Positions 61,944 to 64,000 of a stretch of DNA of 64,000 nucleotides are shown one piece after another. Each line of letters begins with the position of its first letter. The stretch's first letter is position 1. The translations under genes and the position numbers were made by a program. The stretch is from Pseudohongiella sp. GTDB lineage: Bacteria; Pseudomonadota; Gammaproteobacteria; Pseudomonadales; Pseudohongiellaceae. A model generated the notes under the pieces. It saw only the letters and a program-made list of their open reading frames with translations, did not search any database and had not been told where the DNA came from. The DNA lies in contig JAUSCD010000029.1 in the NCBI GenBank assembly GCA_030651695.1, positions 434,001 through 498,000 of the forward strand, written 5' to 3'.

Positions 61944-63236
61944 TTAATGATCAAAAATTTCCGGATCAGCTTCTCCCGTAACATGAAGAAGACCCCAGGC
62001 GCCTTTATCTGCCCGCATCAAAGCGTGATCGACTAACACATAGGTTCCGGGATAGTCCACGGTGAATTCTACAATCGAAGCGCCGCCGGGCAAAACGGCT
62101 GTGGTCTGTACATTATGGAACTGTGCGCCACCGATATTGGCTTCCGGGTAGACAGTATCAAATATTTCTCCAACCACATGAAACGACGAAGCCAGTGCAA
62201 CGCCGCCGTTACCAACATAGAGGCGCACGCGATCGCCAACCTCTGCTGTCATGCTCTCCGCAAGAGCCCCGGTGCGGCCATTAAAAACCACATAATTTGG
62301 ATTACTATCCAGCATCTTCCGACCATCAAACACTTGCAGGCCTCTTCGGCCAATTGTCCCTGTTGTGAACAACTCACCCTGAACGATATAAAACTCACGA
62401 TCTACTTCAGGCAGACCACCCTCCGGTTCAACAAGAATCATTCCATACATACCATGACTCATATGAACCGCCATATTGGGCACTGCGCAGTGATAAATAT
62501 ATAACCCGGGGTTAAGTGCGCGGAACCGAAAAGATTTTTCTTCACCTGGTGCCACAACGCTAGCCTCACCGCCACCGCCTGGACCGGTCACAGCATGCAG
62601 ATCTATATTGTGCTCATGAAGACTGCTCTCATGATTGCGCAGCGTAAAATTTACCGTGTCACCTTCACGAATTCTCAGCATGGGTCCGGGAACCTGTCCG
62701 TTAAAAGTCCAGTAGTTAAAACTGATACCTGGCGCTAATTCAGCCAAAACTTCTCGGGTTTCCAACTCCAGACTGATCTGCTGTGGCGCACGGCGCACCG
62801 GCGGTGGCACCGCACGTGGATCTGCCGCGATATCATCGACTTTTTCAAAGTCACCAATGCGACGAAAGAACTCCAGCACGTTGCCTAAAGGTAGCGCTGG
62901 CCCACTGGCTGGCCCATAGGTTTCTCCGTATTGTGGGTACTGCAACAAATGGCGAGTCCCCAGTGAGATCAATATAAACAGAGCCAGAGAACTCACAAAA
63001 ATCGCCATGGAGGTCAACATCCCGGCAGGATAATCCAGCCTGTGGATCAATCTCATAAAAAAATACCAAGAGGCAGTGGCGGCAGCGGCCAGAGTTAGTA
63101 CCTCCAGAAGCGAAATACGCACATTCCAGATCAAGGCAGGACCGCCAAGAACGAGCATGGTAATCACGACCAGGAGCATCACTGCAATAACAGCATAAAC
63201 AAGCAGGCCGGATAAACGCTCAAGATTTGGCTTCAT
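61944..63236 (-). CDS. nirK: Membrane-anchored copper nitrite reductase (NirK)
   Basis: About 430 residues; reduces nitrite to NO in denitrification. Three hydrophobic helices at about 11-31, 41-62 and 72-92 anchor an unusual N-terminus, followed by a linker and the two cupredoxin domains. Type 1 copper ligands: H209, C250, H258, M263. Type 2: H214, H249, H404. Catalytic Asp D212 and His H353 are also kept. The sequence YHCAVPNMAVHMSHGMYGMILVEP with a short Cys-Met loop is of the Nitrosomonas-like clade rather than the Alcaligenes type. ATG 63236 follows AGGA and removes a non-coding-looking extension. Follows nnrS, probably one operon. Confidence 0.94.
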   Translation of the reverse strand: MKPNLERLSGLLVYAVIAVMLLVVITMLVLGGPALIWNVRISLLEVLTLAAAATASWYFFMRLIHRLDYPAGMLTSMAIFVSSLALFILISLGTRHLLQYPQYGETYGPASGPALPLGNVLEFFRRIGDFEKVDDIAADPRAVPPPVRRAPQQISLELETREVLAELAPGISFNYWTFNGQVPGPMLRIREGDTVNFTLRNHESSLHEHNIDLHAVTGPGGGGEASVVAPGEEKSFRFRALNPGLYIYHCAVPNMAVHMSHGMYGMILVEPEGGLPEVDREFYIVQGELFTTGTIGRRGLQVFDGRKMLDSNPNYVVFNGRTGALAESMTAEVGDRVRLYVGNGGVALASSFHVVGEIFDTVYPEANIGGAQFHNVQTTAVLPGGASIVEFTVDYPGTYVLVDHALMRADKGAWGLLHVTGEADPEIFDH

Positions 63237-63341
63237 AAATAGTATCCTTTTGATCAGTAGTTTGTTATCAACACAGATCGAACAACGCAGCGGGCCCCAG
63301 CTATTTTTCAGGATTCCACCCTGTTGGATTTTTTGTGACAA

Positions 63342-64000
63342 CTATTTTGATGGACCGATCAAAATCGGAATATAACGCATCGCAAAACACATCAATGCCA
63401 AAAACCAGAGCGCGGCGGCCACCTCAAGCCAATACCATCCGCCTGAGACTGAAGCAGCAATACGAGTGAGAGCTGCAAGACTCAACAGTATGATTGAAGT
63501 TGTTAACAAATAATGACTTTTTAAAACACGCCCGGTATGTCCCAGTGCTGCCCGTGCACCGACACTGATAATCATGCTGGTAATGGCGCCTATGGTCAGT
63601 GCATGCACGGCAGCGCTTACAGGAATAAAACCAGTCAGAGACAGCGTCCACAGCAGAATGCCCGTCACCAGCCAGGCATAGGACAAGTGCATCATCCATA
63701 CAAGTGGATCAGACAAGGTCAGCCAGAATTTCCAGCGCAACAACCGCCAGGCCTGGGCCACAAAACAGCTAAACCCCAGAGGTATAGCGATTACAACAGA
63801 CCACCTGAATATGACGCTTGCCACAAACAGCAGCAGCAAACCAATGGCAAGCTGATCAACCCGACCATAAGGTGAAGGCAAGCTGGCCGGAGACAGCTCC
63901 TCACCCTGTGGCGCTTGCCGTCGCAACCAGTTGCCGGTAAAGGCAGGGATGATACGCCCACCTATCACATTGATCAGCACGATCACTAGCCACAGCTGGG
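63342..64000 (-). CDS. nnrS: NnrS family haem-copper membrane protein (5' end cut by window)
   Basis: C-terminal part, at least 214 residues, of a polytopic protein of about 400. GGRIIPAFTGNWLRR is an NnrS landmark, and six or so membrane helices follow (including MHLSYAWLVTGILLWTL and VHALTIGAITSMIISVGARAALGHTGR, with His residues for haem/metal). NnrS occurs with nitrite and NO reductase genes and protects against nitrosative stress. The frame continues past the window edge, so the start is not visible. Ends 105 bases before the nirK start. Its last codons form a palindrome (63345-63364). Confidence 0.9.
   Translation of the reverse strand, partial: QLWLVIVLINVIGGRIIPAFTGNWLRRQAPQGEELSPASLPSPYGRVDQLAIGLLLLFVASVIFRWSVVIAIPLGFSCFVAQAWRLLRWKFWLTLSDPLVWMMHLSYAWLVTGILLWTLSLTGFIPVSAAVHALTIGAITSMIISVGARAALGHTGRVLKSHYLLTTSIILLSLAALTRIAASVSGGWYWLEVAAALWFLALMCFAMRYIPILIGPSK

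Noticed and set aside
63250-63271. TTGAT and ATCAA half-sites upstream of nirK
   Set aside because: Half-sites are 12 bases apart, incompatible with an FNR-type dimer.
63345-63364. Palindrome TTTTGAT-N6-ATCAAAA at the end of nnrS as an FNR box for nirK
   Set aside because: Spacing between half-sites is 6, not the 4 needed by FNR/Dnr, and it lies in the last codons of nnrS; kept only as a note.
1-64000. CRISPR arrays, insertion sequences, prophage, tRNA or rRNA genes
   Set aside because: No regularly spaced repeats, transposase or integrase genes, or recognisable tRNA/rRNA sequences were found on either strand.

Overview
The window looks like chromosome from a free-living, heterotrophic gammaproteobacterium of moderate GC. 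Supporting evidence: a YbiT-type ABC-F protein and PurT very close to the enterobacterial proteins, the AcnD/PrpF version of the methylcitrate cycle, a YqjD/YqjE/YqjK-like trio, a TIGR02647-type small protein, several large TonB-dependent receptors, and denitrification genes. A marine or saline Pseudohongiella-like organism would fit, but that is inference. No rRNA, tRNA, insertion sequence, prophage or CRISPR array was recognised.

Layout. 1-4.4 kb: RND efflux pair behind two tandem palindromes. 4.7-6.3 kb: acyl-CoA ligase. 6.5-18.7 kb: a set built around a Tat-exported flavin amine oxidase, a membrane-spanning CadC-like regulator, two TonB receptors, a di-haem cytochrome c and an exported RidA protein. 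19.2-23.6 kb: MaoC hydratase, an FMN glutamate-synthase-like protein, a nitronate monooxygenase and a quinone-oxidoreductase-like dehydrogenase. 23.7-24.7 kb: small heat-shock gene with a probable ROSE thermometer and sigma-32 promoter, facing away from an unannotated small RNA whose stem-loops present GGA motifs like CsrB/RsmY/RsmZ. 24.7-31.3 kb: SDR, ADP-ribosylglycohydrolase-like protein, cupin-like protein, secreted protease, PurT, methyltransferase. 31.4-36 kb: minus-strand operon for a TTQ amine dehydrogenase (large subunit, MauE, MauD, small subunit, cytochrome c, MauG-like di-haem protein), closest in sequence feel to aromatic amine dehydrogenase. 36-39.4 kb: NhaC-like antiporter and a haem-PQQ dehydrogenase. 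39.6-46 kb: crotonase, DUF5916-type outer-membrane protein, class V PLP enzyme divergent from an Lrp regulator. 46-52.8 kb: gntR-prpB-prpC-acnD-prpF. 53-58 kb: envelope and stress genes, a PHP phosphoesterase and ABC-F. 58-61.7 kb: cytochrome, two L,D-transpeptidase-type proteins, Rnk. 61.9-64 kb: membrane-anchored copper nitrite reductase and NnrS, which is cut by the window end.

Themes. Two separate routes for oxidising amines in the periplasm are present (FAD oxidase plus RidA; TTQ dehydrogenase plus cytochrome). Denitrification genes sit next to a perfect FNR/Dnr-type box in front of rnk, and near-consensus boxes stand in front of a small secreted protein and a c-type cytochrome, which suggests a local oxygen/NO regulon. 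The strongest new observation is the CsrB/RsmY-like RNA at about 24.38-24.54 kb.
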